64,000 nt of DNA, taken from the NCBI GenBank assembly GCA_039566865.1, contig CM076960.1, positions 3,534,001 through 3,598,000 on the forward strand, in the 5' to 3' direction. Positions 1 through 13,455 of the stretch are shown in pieces (within the stretch, counting starts at the first letter, position 1; the number at the start of each line of letters is the position of its first letter). Under the pieces are notes generated by a model. That model worked only from the letters and a program-made list of their open reading frames with translations, did no database searches and had not been told where the DNA came from. This DNA comes from Aurelia coerulea (taxonomy: Eukaryota > Cnidaria > Scyphozoa > Semaeostomeae > Ulmaridae). Position numbers and translations under genes: made by a program.

Positions 1-265
1 AAATTGTAGGCCTTCATAAACTATGGTTTTCTAGAAGATTGTATCATTTTATCACCATTGATATTGGATATATAATGATTTATTTTTTCAAAACGATCCA
101 CGAATTCTTTCAAAAATAATAAAAAATGCCACCTTATCAAGAAATGTCCACGACTGATTAACAACAAAATACCTCAAGTTCATTTTAACCCATTCAATTT
201 AAAAAGAAATGGAGTAGAATTTTACACCCATCTTTTTCAAGAGTTGAAAGATTTGAGTCCTATGT
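1..265. repeat. Diverged TIR-element fragment
   Basis: The end of this stretch (GTAGAATTTTACACCCATCT, then AAAGATTTGAGTCCTATG) resembles the 9-bp-TSD TIR family at 54242-54766. The other end is off the window or decayed. Confidence 0.45.
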
Positions 266-979
266 TGTCAAAAAACAAGTTCTGGCTGAAAAGCCATTGC
301 TCCTTGGATTCAAGGCAATGATATCGGCAAGAAATACACCCCTTCAACAAAACGGTGCATGATGAGTAATCAGGATCGAAATCTCACATAAGTTGTACTA
401 TTTCTGTTGTGCTCGCGTTTTATCTCGCTCCTCAAAAGTTCTTTTGTGAACATTTGATGGCGAGAAACTTCTCCCGTATATTTTCCACACTTTTAGGTAT
501 TTTTTCTTGATTTTTTAATGATATTTTAATGTGAAATGTGATACAGGGCATTGTTGATTTCAGGCACTGTGGGCCTTAGGCCGACAGTCCCTTTACTCGC
601 CAGTGTCAAACATTAACAATATGACTTTCACACTTTATGTTCAACCTTGACAAGAGTCTTGAAAAGTGTTCTTCCTATGGCTAACTAGCTAATACTCTTG
701 TAAACGAAATGCTGCCTTCTACTCCTCTGTTCTTTGGATTTTCAAATACGCGAGAGTGAACAGGGAGAGCATTTCCTTTTGCTTCAATCAATATCTCAGC
801 TAGTTTAGGCCTGGTTCAAACGTCGCACTTTTCATGTGCCGAACCTAATTAAGTTAGGAACGATACTTGTGCATGTTTAGCGTGACATCCGTTTCAAATG
901 TTGAACTTAATTATATCCCTCCAAATATGCTCTGCATGAAGTATCTAGTTTAGTTTAGGCGCGTAAACTCATGTACCGG
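266..979. other. No gene recognised
   Basis: AT-rich sequence on both strands without a supportable exon or a repeat I can place. Confidence 0.35.
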
Positions 980-1175
980 TTGCACCAAAATAAACTATGC
1001 ACGTTTGGCAGGCCACAATAAATTGATTACTGGACCGATTTTGAAGATTTAAGAATTAATCTTTAGCAGAAAGCCTGAATTCGATTCTGGGACTTTTTGT
1101 CTAAATTTTTCCGTTTTCAATTTTTAGAGCAAGAAACGAGTTTCTTAACATTTTTGTTTTCGAAAATCTTTTAGC
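980..1175. repeat. One arm of the long-TIR family seen at 20634-21507
   Basis: TGCACCAAAATAAACTATGC, then GGACCGATTTTGAAGATTTA and the following 100 bases match the left arm of the 20.6-kb element. No second arm is present. Confidence 0.7.
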
Positions 1176-2129
1176 ATGAAATAATTCATTGAAAAACCCC
1201 CGTCTAAGTGCCCCGGAGAGAAGTCAAATGTTCGCCGGGGATCTTGCGATCGAAAAACAGTCAATTATTTTCTGGGGGAGCTCCTATTTTGTACCGAGGA
1301 CAGCATAACTATCGGTGGCGACATCTTTCGGCCTGAAGAAAGTTTTTCAAATTTCTCTCCGGGGTTTCCCAATTCGCTGCCGAGGTTTTACTTGTGAGGC
1401 ATTTTGTACCGGGGGGATTCAAATTTCATCCAGGGACAGATTTTGCTTCAATTTTTTTCACCGGGGAAATCACTGGGGCAGAACGAGCCGGGTACTTATA
1501 CGGGGGTGTATTGAAGACGAAGTCCGAATAGCCATTACCCCATTCACACTTGCAAGCAAAACCAGCCTAAAATCAACCAGGTTATAAAATGGGGCGTTCT
1601 AATTGGTCAATCCAATGAGTTATGTTCATATGATTAGTTGAATTTTTTCCTGGTTTAGATAAAGCTGGTTTAACAGTGTAAGTGTAAATAGGGTATATGC
1701 GATTTGTTGTTTCAAGCCAAAAGTAAAGGGTGGCTTTAAGCTTATGGTCAAAGCTGTAGACTAAAGGCCCTCCTATAAGATTTTCCCTGAAGCCACATTT
1801 TGCTTGGAGCTTGGATATCTTTTTGCAGACAAATCAGAGAAATGTGCATGGGTTAATGTAACACCAAGCTGAGCAGCATATTTTTTGGGTCAACCACACT
1901 GTCGGCAGGAACTATATTCTCCGAGGCTTTCTATAAGCTTCGTTGTGACGTCAAGCAACATGGTGCAAAATTTAAAAAAATCAACATCGAAATTCAGAAT
2001 GTATGTGGAAAGTTGACCTGAAACGAATCAAAGAGAGTAAAATCGGCAGAGCAGGAGCATTGCATCTCGTTGCGCCAATCTGGTTTAAAATTTTGGCCAC
2101 GAAGATTTAATCCATATGCTGAAATAAAA
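1176..2129. other. No gene recognised
   Basis: Contains several CCGGGG/CCGAGG tracts near 1200-1500 that resemble decayed G-rich repeats. A 90-codon open frame (1315-1587) has no recognisable domain and is probably chance. Confidence 0.4.
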
Positions 2130-5100
2130 TAGACATGAAAAGAAATGAAAGAGAAATAGGCAAAGAAAGCGAAATAAGCAAAGACATAAAAAATACAAAG
2201 AGAAATAAGCAAAGACATAAAAAATACAAAGAGAAATAAGCAAAGACATAAAAAATACAAAGAGAAATAAGCAAAGACATAAAAAATACAAAGAGAAACA
2301 AGCAAAGACATAAAAAATACAAAGAGAAATAAGCAAAGACATAAAAAATACAAAGAGAAATAAGCAAAGACATAAAAAATACAAAGAGAAATAAGCAAAG
2401 ACATAAAAAATACAAAGAGAAATAAGCAAAGACATAAAAAATACAAAGAGAAATAAGCAAAGACATAAAAAATACAAAGAGAAATAAGCAAAGACATAAA
2501 AAATACAAAGAGAAATAAGCAAAGACATAAAAAATACAAAGAGAAATAAGCAAAGACATAAAAAATACAAAGAGAAATAAGCAAAGACATAAAAAATACA
2601 AAGAGAAATAAGCAAAGACATAAAAAATACAAAGAGAAACAAGCAAAGACATAAAAAATACAAAGAGAAATAAGCAAAGACATAAAAAATACAAAGAGAA
2701 ATAAGCAAAGACATAAAAAATACAAAGAGAAATAAGCAAAGACATAAAAAATACAAAGAGAAATAAGCAAAGACATAAAAAATACAAAGAGAAATAAGCA
2801 AAGACATAAAAAATACAAAGAGAAATAAGCAAAGACATAAAAAATACAAAGAGAAATAAGCAAAGACATAAAAAATACAAAGAGAAATAAGCAAAGACAT
2901 AAAAAATACAAAGAGAAATAAGCAAAGACATAAAAAATACAAAGAGAAATAAGCAAAGACATAAAAAATACAAAGAGAAACAAGCAAAGACATAAAAAAT
3001 ACAAAGAGAAATAAGCAAAGACATAAAAAATACAAAGAGAAATAAGCAAAGACATAAAAAATACAAAGAGAAATAAGCAAAGACATAAAAAATACAAAGA
3101 GAAACAAGCAAAGACATAAAAAATACAAAGAGAAATAAGCAAAGACATAAAAAATACAAAGAGAAACAAGCAAAGACATAAAAAATACAAAGAGAAATAA
3201 GCAAAGACATAAAAAATACAAAGAGAAATAAGCAAAGACATAAAAAATACAAAGAGAAACAAGCAAAGACATAAAAAATACAAAGAGAAATAAGCAAAGA
3301 CATAAAAAATACAAAGAGAAATAAGCAAAGACATAAAAAATACAAAGAGAAATAAGCAAAGACATAAAAAATACAAAGAGAAACAAGCAAAGACATAAAA
3401 AATACAAAGAGAAACAAGCAAAGACATAAAAAATACAAAGAGAAATAAGCAAAGACATAAAAAATACAAAGAGAAATAAGCAAAGACATAAAAAATACAA
3501 AGAGAAACAAGCAAAGAAATAAAAAATACAAAGAGAAATAAGCAAAGACATAAAAAATACAAAGAGAAATAAGCAAAGACATAAAAAATACAAAGAGAAA
3601 TAAGCAAAGACATAAAAAATACAAAGAGAAATAAGCAAAGACATAAAAAATACAAAGAGAAACAAGCAAAGACATAAAAAATACAAAGAGAAATAAGCAA
3701 AGACATAAAAAATACAAAGAGAAATAAGCAAAGACATAAAAAATACAAAGAGAAATAAGCAAAGACATAAAAAATACAAAGAGAAATAAGCAAAGACATA
3801 AAAAATACAAAGAGAAATAAGCAAAGACATAAAAAATACAAAGAGAATATAAGCAAAGACATAAAAAATACAAAGAGAAATAAGCAAAGACATAAAAAAT
3901 ACAAAGAGAAATAAGCAAAGACATAAAAAATACAAAGAGAGAAATAAGCAAAGACATAAAAAATACAAAGAGAAATAAGCAAAGACATAAAAAATACAAA
4001 GAGAAATAAGCAAAGACATAAAAAATACAAAGAGAAATAAGCAAAGACATAAAAAATACAAAGAGAAATAAGCAAAGACATAAAAAATACAAAGAGAAAT
4101 AAGCAAAGACATAAAAAATACAAAGAGAAATAAGCAAAGACATAAAAAATACAAAGAGAAATAAGCAAAGACATAAAAAATACAAAGAGAAATAAGCAAA
4201 GACATAAAAAATACAAAGAGAAATAAGCAAAGACATAAAAAATACAAAGAGAAATAAGCAAAGACATAAAAAATACAAAGAGAAATAAGCAAAGACATAA
4301 AAAATACAAAGAGAAATAAGCAAAGACATAAAAAATACAAAGAGAAATAAGCAAAGACATAAAAAATACAAAGAGAAATAAGCAAAGACATAAAAAATAC
4401 AAAGAGAAATAAGCAAAGACATAAAAAATACAAAGAGAAACAAGCAAAGACATAAAAAATACAAAGAGAAATAAGCAAAGACATAAAAAATACAAAGAGA
4501 AATAAGCAAAGACATAAAAAATACAAAGAGAAATAAGCAAAGACATAAAAAATACAAAGAGAAATAAGCAAAGACATAAAAAATACAAAGAGAAATAAGC
4601 AAAGACATAAAAAATACAAAGAGAAATAAGCAAAGACATAAAAAATACAAAGAGAAATAAGCAAAGACATAAAAAATACAAAGAGAAATAAGCAAAGACA
4701 TAAAAAATACAAAGAGAAATAAGCAAAGACATAAAAAATACAAAGAGAAATAAGCAAAGACATAAAAAATACAAAGAGAAATAAGCAAAGACATAAAAAA
4801 TACAAAGAGAAATAAGCAAAGACATAAAAAATACAAAGAGAAATAAGCAAAGACATAAAAAATACAAAGAGAAATAAGCAAAGACATAAAAAATACAAAG
4901 AGAAATAAGCAAAGACATAAAAAATACAAAGAGAAATAAGCAAAGACATAAAAAATACAAAGAGAAATAAGCAAAGACATAAAAAATACAAAGAGAAATA
5001 AGCAAAGACATAAAAAATACAAAGAGAAATAAGCAAAGACATAAAAAATACAAAGAGAAATAAGCAAAGACATAAAAAATACAAAGAGAAACAAGCAAAG

Positions 5101-8100
5101 ACATAAAAAATACAAAGAGAAATAAGCAAAGACATAAAAAATACAAAGAGAAATAAGCAAAGACATAAAAAATACAAAGAGAAATAAGCAAAGACATAAA
5201 AAATACAAAGAGAAATAAGCAAAGACATAAAAAATACAAAGAGAAATAAGCAAAGACATAAAAAATACAAAGAGAAATAAGCAAAGACATAAAAAATACA
5301 AAGAGAAATAAGCAAAGACATAAAAAATACAAAGAGAAATAAGCAAAGACATAAAAAATACAAAGAGAAATAAGCAAAGACATAAAAAATACAAAGAGAA
5401 ATAAGCAAAGACATAAAAAATACAAAGAGAAATAAGCAAAGACATAAAAAATACAAAGAGAAATAAGCAAAGACATAAAAAATACAAAGAGAAATAAGCA
5501 AAGACATAAAAAATACAAAGAGAAATAAGCAAAGACATAAAAAATACAAAGAGAAATAAGCAAAGACATAAAAAATACAAAGAGAAATAAGCAAAGACAT
5601 AAAAAATACAAAGAGAAATAAGCAAAGACATAAAAAATACAAAGAGAAATAAGCAAAGACATAAAAAATACAAAGAGAAATAAGCAAAGACATAAAAAAT
5701 ACAAAGAGAAATAAGCAAAGACATAAAAAATACAAAGAGAAATAAGCAAAGACATAAAAAATACAAAGAGATATAAGCAAAGACATAAAAAATACAAAGA
5801 GAAATAAGCAAAGACATAAAAAATACAAAGAGAAATAAGCAAAGACATAAAAAATACAAAGAGAAATAAGCAAAGACATAAAAAATACAAAGAGAAATAA
5901 GCAAAGACATAAAAAATACAAAGAGAAACAAGCAAAGACATAAAAAATACAAAGAGAAACAAGCAAAGACATAAAAAATACAAAGAGAAATAAGCAAAGA
6001 CATAAAAAATACAAAGAGAAACAAGCAAAGACATAAAAAATACAAAGAGAAACAAGCAAAGACATAAAAAATACAAAGAGAAACAAGCAAAGACATAAAA
6101 AATACAAAGAGAAACAAGCAAAGACATAAAAAATACAAAGAGAAACAAGCAAAGACATAAAAAATACAAAGAGAAATAAGCAAAGACATAAAAAATACAA
6201 AGAGAAACAAGCAAAGACATAAAAAATACAAAGAGAAATAAGCAAAGACATAAAAAATACAAAGAGAAATAAGCAAAGACATAAAAAATACAAAGAGAAA
6301 CAAGCAAAGACATAAAAAATACAAAGAGAAACAAGCAAAGACATAAAAAATACAAAGAGAAACAAGCAAAGACATAAAAAATACAAAGAGAAACAAGCAA
6401 AGACATAAAAAATACAAAGAGAAACAAGCAAAGACATAAAAAATACAAAGAGAAACAAGCAAAGACATAAAAAATACAAAGAGAAACAAGCAAAGACATA
6501 AAAAATACAAAGAGAAACAAGCAAAGACATAAAAAAATACAAAGAGAAACAAGCAAAGACATAAAAAATACAAAGAGAAATAAGCAAAGACATAAAAAAT
6601 ACAAAGAGAAACAAGCAAAGACATAAAAAATACAAAGAGAAATAAGAAAAGACATAAAAAATACAAAGAGAAATAAGCAAAGACATAAAAAATACAAAGA
6701 GAAACAAGCAAAGACATAAAAAATACAAAGAGAAACAAGCAAAGACATAAAAAATACAAAGAGAAATAAGCAAAGACATAAAAAATACAAAGAGAAATAA
6801 GCAAAGACATAAGCAAAGACATAAAAAATACAAAGAGAAATAAGCAAAGACATAAAAAATACAAAGAGAAATAAGCAAAGACATAAAAAATACAAAGAGA
6901 AATAAGCAAAGACATAAAAAATACAAAGAGAAATAAGCAAAGACATAAAAAATACAAAGAGAAATAAGCAAAGACATAAAAAATACAAAGAGAAATAAGC
7001 AAAGACATAAAAAATACAAAGAGAAATAAGCAAAGACATAAAATATACAAAGAGAAATAAGCAAAGACATAAAAAATACAAAGAGAAATAAGCAAAGACA
7101 TAAAAAATACAAAGAGAAATAAGCAAAGACATAAAAAATACAAAGAGAAATAAGCAAAGACATAAAAAATACAAAGAGAAATAAGCAAAGACATAAAAAA
7201 TACAAAGAGAAATAAGCAAAGACATAAAAAATACAAAGAGAAATAAGCAAAGACATAAAAAATACAAAGAGAAATAAGCAAAGACATAAAATATACAAAG
7301 AGAAATAAGCAAAGACATAAAAAATACAAAGAGAAATAAGCAAAGACATAAAAAATACAAAGAGAAACAAGCAAAGACATAAAAAATACAAAGAGAAATA
7401 AGCAAAGACATAAAAAATACAAAGAGAAACAAGCAAAGACATAAAAAATACAAAGAGAAATAAGCAAAGACATAAAAAATACAAAGAGAAACAAGCAAAG
7501 ACATAAAAAATACAAAGAGAAACAAGCAAAGACATAAAAAATACAAAGAGAAATAAGCAAAGACATAAAAAATACAAAGAGAAATAAGCAAAGACATAAA
7601 AAATACAAAGAGAAACAAGCAAAGACATAAAAAATACAAAGAGAAATAAGCAAAGACATAAAAAATACAAAGAGAAACAAGCAAAGACATAAAAAATACA
7701 AAGAGAAATAAGCAAAGACATAAAAAATACAAAGAGAAATAAGCAAAGACATAAAAAATACAAAGAGAAATAAGCAAAGACATAAAAAATACAAAGAGAA
7801 ACAAGCAAAGACATAAAAAATACAAAGAGAAACAAGCAAAGACATAAAAAATACAAAGAGAAATAAGCAAAGACATAAAAAATACAAAGAGAAATAAGCA
7901 AAGACATAAAAAATACAAAGAGAAACAAGCAAAGACATAAAAAATACAAAGAGAAATAAGCAAAGACATAAAAAATACAAAGAGAAATAAGCAAAGACAT
8001 AAAAAATACAAAGAGAAATAAGCAAAGACATAAAAAATACAAAGAGAAATAAGCAAAGACATAAAAAATACAAAGAGAAACAAGCAAAGACATAAAAAAT

Positions 8101-9096
8101 ACAAAGAGAAATAAGCAAAGACATAAAAAATACAAAGAGAAATAAGCAAAGACATAAAAAATACAAAGAGAAACAAGCAAAGACATAAAAAATACAAAGA
8201 GAAACAAGCAAAGACATAAAAAATACAAAGAGAAATAAGCAAAGACATAAAAAATACAAAGAGAAACAAGCAAAGACATAAAAAATACAAAGAGAAATAA
8301 GCAAAGACATAAAAAATACAAAGAGAAATAAGCAAAGACATAAAAAATACAAAGAGAAATAAGCAAAGACATAAAAAATACAAAGAGAAATAAGCAAAGA
8401 CATAAAAAATACAAAGAGAAACAAGCAAAGACATAAAAAATACAAAGAGAAATAAGCAAAGACATAAAAAATACAAAGAGAAATAAGCAAAGACATAAAA
8501 AATACAAAGAGAAATAAGCAAAGACATAAAAAATACAAAGAGAAACAAGCAAAGACATAAAAAATACAAAGAGAAATAAGCAAAGACATAAAAAATACAA
8601 AGAGAAATAAGCAAAGACATAAAAAATACAAAGAGAAATAAGCAAAGACATAAAAAATACAAAGAGAAACAAGCAAAGACATAAAAAATACAAAGAGAAA
8701 TAAGCAAAGACATAAAAAATACAAAGAGAAATAAGCAAAGACATAAAAAATACAAAGAGAAACAAGCAAAGACATAAAAAATACAAAGAGAAATAAGCAA
8801 AGACATAAAAAATACAAAGAGAAACAAGCAAAGACATAAAAAATACAAAGAGAAATAAGCAAAGACATAAAAAATACAAAGAGAAATAAGCAAAGACATA
8901 AAAAATACAAAGAGAAATAAGCAAAGACATAAAAAATACAAAGAGAAATAAGCAAAGACATAAAAAATACAAAGAGAAATAAGCAAAGACATAAAAAATA
9001 CAAAGAGAAATAAGCAAAGACATAAAAAATACAAAGAGAAATAAGCAAAGACATAAAAAATACAAAGAGAAACAAGCAAAGACATAAAAAATACAA
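2130..9096. repeat. 31-bp satellite, major array (~224 copies)
   Basis: A nearly perfect head-to-tail array of a 31-bp unit with cores GAAATAAGC and GACATAAAAAATAC. The left edge (about 2130-2190) is degenerate; the right edge is sharp at 9096. The main variation is one T/C site (GAAATAAGC or GAAACAAGC). Rare indels occur near 3845, 3937, 6535 and 6810. Because 31 is one more than 30, the minus strand stays open in all three frames; this is not a gene. Confidence 0.97.
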
Positions 9097-9273
9097 GTGC
9101 AGCATTCTACGTAGTAAATGTGTGTTAACGCTAAGGCCGCCCATTTTGTCAACATGGACCCCCTGGTTGTGTAATCTCCTGGTTTGCTTATGCCCTCGCT
9201 CCCAGTCCATGCATGCCTCATCGTGTTTGCATTCTTTCGGTTTGTCCAAATCTTGTTCACGAAATTTGTTTCC
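9097..9273. repeat. Right-flank repeat of the satellite, copy 1
   Basis: Matches 12599-12771, with one small indel near 9181-9192. It begins GTGCAGCATTCTACGTAG directly after the last 31-bp unit. Confidence 0.9.
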
Positions 9274-12038
9274 AAGATGATATCCGAAGGTATCATTCGC
9301 ATCAGAATGATGGCTCATGAAACAAGGCTTTATTTGAAGATCACTTTATCTCGTCGTGCAGCCATGTTGATGTTGGCCTAAACGAGCATCACAGTTTGTA
9401 GTTCTGGACACGCCTTCCATGGTCTAGGCCATTTGCGATCAAGAACAGCGTGTTATCCATCACTCTCTCCTGGTTGCATTATTCATTGCATTTGTATATC
9501 AACTCTATCTGCTATTTCAATACCTGGAGAAAGACTGAAAGATGATGCCTGAAGTATAATGGGCTAGAAAACCGAAGCTGCGAAGAAGTGTAGCTCAGCT
9601 TATAGCCATTATTCCCAACCAACATCATCCATCTGGCGCCACTCACACTGTCATATTCACGAACCCAAATTGAAAGAGGCGTTCCATTTGTTGTTATGAC
9701 CATAAAGTACAAATTTCAAGACAATAGAAATGCTTCACAATTTAATGGGCAAGTCTCAACATCACAGGTAGAATTCAAGAAGAAAATGTAAGAATAGCAA
9801 CTCATTGAAGGCCTGTCATCTTACTCCTTGACAAAAACACAGATTGCTTTTAATATCTGTCACTTCATCATGGTCAACAACGTTAGCGAAAGCTTGTTAT
9901 ATGTAAGTGGAAGTTGATAATGAAGCCAGATGAAAGCTACCCAATCAAAAGCAGTCCCAACAGGAGTAAGACATCAAGTACAGTTCCTGAGTAAATTAAT
10001 TAACGGTGACGTGCTTTGTTTGGCATTCATCAGTGCAGCTCTCAGCCAGACCACAATAACAATACTCTATGTTTCTACATGAATACAAGTGGCAACATTT
10101 ATTTATGGCTGGTGTACTTCTGACCACTCAGTTCTACCTTCTCCAAGTCAAATGCTTGTCAGTCGAATATTGGCATTATTTCTTGGGCAACTCATGCGAA
10201 GCAGGGATCTCAAATACTGCGACATGAAGATTTGGAAATATAAAGGTAATGTAATGCATGCCAAATGATAAAGTACAAATTCTTGTTGTTACAGTGAACT
10301 ACAGCTGGGCATTTTCAATGAATTTAAAGCAACACAAGGGCCTACATTTTTTTTTCAGCATATCAGTTTGTTTAAAGGTGGTACAAATATTATCATGAGT
10401 AGTAAAAATAACATTAATTTCACAACAGCCTACATGGAGGATTCAGCTCTACAGCTCTAATGCCCTGTTACTTGGAAAAGTTTTGTGATTGTGTATGAGG
10501 AGTTTCTTGTAGTTAGCTGTATGAAGAAGATAAATCCCCATCCAGCTATACAAATTACATTTGTTTTCAATACCAATTAAAAAGTCTCTTATGCATGCAA
10601 TCAGTCCTGAGTGTCAGTTTATTGTCCTGCCAATCATTTTGCAATCATACATTGTTTAATTTACATGGATAACAAGAGAAGAAAGAGGAAATGGCAGGTT
10701 TATCTACACTGCTTTTTTTCCAGGTTTATGGCCATGTTACATTCAATTTGAAATGTAGTATTAGCAAAACATGCATTTTATTTGTTGCATCAAATTTTAG
10801 TTGCCCTGTTTTTGATTGTCAGCAACACAGCAATCAGCTTGTTGTGGTTGAATAATATTGGGGCGCTTAAAACAATGGAAAAGCACAAATGTACTGTAGT
10901 CTACATGAGGTATCACAGGAATTTCTACATTTTCATGTTGTACTTGTTGCAAGGGAGTATTCTAATGTTGACAGTTGGCTCACTTCCAAGCTGTACAACA
11001 AGATCATCTCAGCAGCTACACCAAGAGCCCCACGCAGAATGTCTCAGAATTATGTGCAGTAGGAAATCATCAAATTTTCCAGCACATTCACCATGTGAAA
11101 GGAAACCTTTCCCTGTTTTGTAACCACAACTTATTCTTGCCAGTATGTCTCTTTCACAACCTTTAATCTTATTGCTTTCAGAGAAGCACAAGAAATGTGT
11201 TATATGTGTTATGTGAAACAACAACAGTGGCTAATGTTGACAGATAACATGGGCAACCCACCCCCCCCCCCCTCCCCCTCACCTACCCCATACTTCTTTG
11301 TTTTCTTGCAGGTACAGTATACAGTACTTCCACCAATTATGCAAAGTTTTAGGAAACACAAAAAATTTGAAGACTTTGCAAGGAAGGAGATCTATCTATC
11401 TACTGTTTATTTATTTGCAGGCCCAACAGTCAACCAGCTCTAGGCAAAGCCTTTCGGGCAACTAACAAATATAGCTGACTGCTGGAAAATATTCACAACA
11501 AAATGCCACAGAAATACAACAGAATGAATTTGTTATCAAAGAGAAAGAATCAGCTAAGTTAGCCTCACACCTGGTACACAATCAAGCATATCAATATACC
11601 CCCATTGTCCCACTCATCTAATGTCTTCTTTGTTGCAGCGAATGTCCCTTGCTTTAGGCCAAAAATTGTTCTTAGACCAGCAGATGCTTGTTTTTGCTAT
11701 TCCTTTCAACAGGTCTACAGGGTTGCAAGAGACACACAGAGCTCACAAGAAGGACCACATGCAACTGGCTATGTGAGTCAACTTTAAGAAAGATTCAACA
11801 AGAAAAGGGGACTTTACAAGGACATACCAACTGTAGAAATAAGGTACTTCTTAGTGATCCGGTAAAAGGATAACAGCGGACGGTAAGGGGGTAACAACGT
11901 TATGTAATGAGAAGGTGGTCCAGTTCTTTCCATTAGTCCCAGGCTGTGGCTCCTCCTAACTGTCAACTCGTCAACTGTAATTCATAGTTAATCGGTCGGT
12001 CGGCAAAAAATCGAAGGCATGCTTTGGGGGTATCTTGG
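9274..12038. other. Apparently non-coding stretch
   Basis: No open frame here resembles a known domain. The longest (113 codons at 10782-11123) lacks splice context and domain features. A C-rich tract lies at 11261-11281. I see no TIR pair bounding the stretch. Confidence 0.35.
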
Positions 12039-12598
12039 CAGTAGGGCCACCATCATGGTGGCTCTGAGAATATGATTTTGGTCACAATGGCAATAAAGCC
12101 AAATCAATAGTTCTCCGTTATGATGGGCGTCATTCAATTAGTCTGTATTTAGCCGGTTTGTTAATTTGTTATGTTTAAAGAAATAGCTGTAACCCATGAT
12201 CGCCGCAAGACACAAAAGGTCTTGTTTCAAAGAGATCAGGGCAGCGTTGAAGAGTGTTGAAGCAAGCTGTAACCCATGACAGGGCAGCGTTGAGAAGTGT
12301 GGAAATTAGCTGTAACCCATGACCCCGGCAAGACACCAGTCTTGAGTCAGGGCAGCGTTGAGAAGTGATTGATAAATAAATGAATCTGAAAAAACTGAAA
12401 ACTGTTGAAGCAAGCTGTAACCTGTGACCCCGGCAAGACACCGGTCTTGTTTCAAAGAGGTCAAGGCAGCTATGAAATACAATAAAGTATGTGTACAAAT
12501 GCCAAAGATACGACCCCAAAAGCTGCCAATGATGAGTGCAAAGGGTTAATACAGTCTCTTCTTTGTGTCAGGCGTTCTAAGCGGCCGTCAAGCGTTAA
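12039..12598. repeat. 560-bp direct repeat, copy 1
   Basis: Almost identical to 12896-13455 (one G/A difference seen near 12529/13386). It starts with a palindrome-like GCCACCATCATGGTGGC and contains four diverged modules. Here it is followed directly by the sequence that also borders the right edge of the major satellite array. Confidence 0.93.
12180..12475. repeat. Internal modules of the 560-bp repeat
   Basis: Four imperfect modules each begin AGCTGTAACC and run to a GGCAGC. Three keep a small hairpin such as CAAGACACCGGTCTTG. One module lacks the hairpin. The same set recurs at 13037-13332. No function known. Confidence 0.75.
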
Positions 12599-12771
12599 GT
12601 GCAGCATTCTACGTAGTAAATGTGTGTTAACGCTAAGGCCGCCCATTTTGTCAACATGGACCCCCTGGTTGTGTAATCTCCTGCCCATACCCCTCGCTCC
12701 CAGTCCATGCATGCCTCATCGTGTTTGCATTCTTTCGGTTTGTCCAAATCTTGTTCACGAAATTTGTTTCC
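12599..12771. repeat. Right-flank repeat of the satellite, copy 2
   Basis: Matches 9097-9273. Here it follows the 560-bp repeat with no satellite between, forming an empty junction. Confidence 0.9.
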
Positions 12772-12895
12772 CACCCGCCCTCCCTCGAGTGGTTGGTATC
12801 GTTTACAACCCCTTAGTCCATTACCCCGTTGGGTCGTATCTTAAGTCCCGTAATTCGCATATGGATTGCCCAAAGAGGCATTCCGTTATCCATTC

Positions 12896-13455
12896 CAGTA
12901 GGGCCACCATCATGGTGGCTCTGAGAATATGATTTTGGTCACAATGGCAATAAAGCCAAATCAATAGTTCTCCGTTATGATGGGCGTCATTCAATTAGTC
13001 TGTATTTAGCCGGTTTGTTAATTTGTTATGTTTAAAGAAATAGCTGTAACCCATGATCGCCGCAAGACACAAAAGGTCTTGTTTCAAAGAGATCAGGGCA
13101 GCGTTGAAGAGTGTTGAAGCAAGCTGTAACCCATGACAGGGCAGCGTTGAGAAGTGTGGAAATTAGCTGTAACCCATGACCCCGGCAAGACACCAGTCTT
13201 GAGTCAGGGCAGCGTTGAGAAGTGATTGATAAATAAATGAATCTGAAAAAACTGAAAACTGTTGAAGCAAGCTGTAACCTGTGACCCCGGCAAGACACCG
13301 GTCTTGTTTCAAAGAGGTCAAGGCAGCTATGAAATACAATAAAGTATGTGTACAAATGCCAAAGATACGACCCCAAAAGCTGCCAATGATAAGTGCAAAG
13401 GGTTAATACAGTCTCTTCTTTGTGTCAGGCGTTCTAAGCGGCCGTCAAGCGTTAA
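12896..13455. repeat. 560-bp direct repeat, copy 2
   Basis: Second copy, offset 857 bp from the first. It is followed by the minor 31-bp array instead of the sequence at 12599. The last shared bases are GCGTTAA. Confidence 0.93.

Noticed and set aside
2130..9096. CRISPR-like array
   Set aside because: The repeats are contiguous with no spacers, and the DNA is eukaryotic.
1994..9318. Three overlapping minus-strand ORFs of about 2,400 codons each
   Set aside because: They are the three frames of a 31-bp stop-free satellite. The peptide is a pure repeat and occurs in all frames; indels move it from one frame to another.
9512..9712. Minus-strand ORF with TPLSIWVREYDSVSGARWMM
   Set aside because: Looks protein-like, but no splice partner, family or neighbouring exon could be found.
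12489..12932. 147-codon plus-strand ORF
   Set aside because: It spans the edge of the 560-bp repeat and the array flank; no domain, and it is broken in the sister copy.
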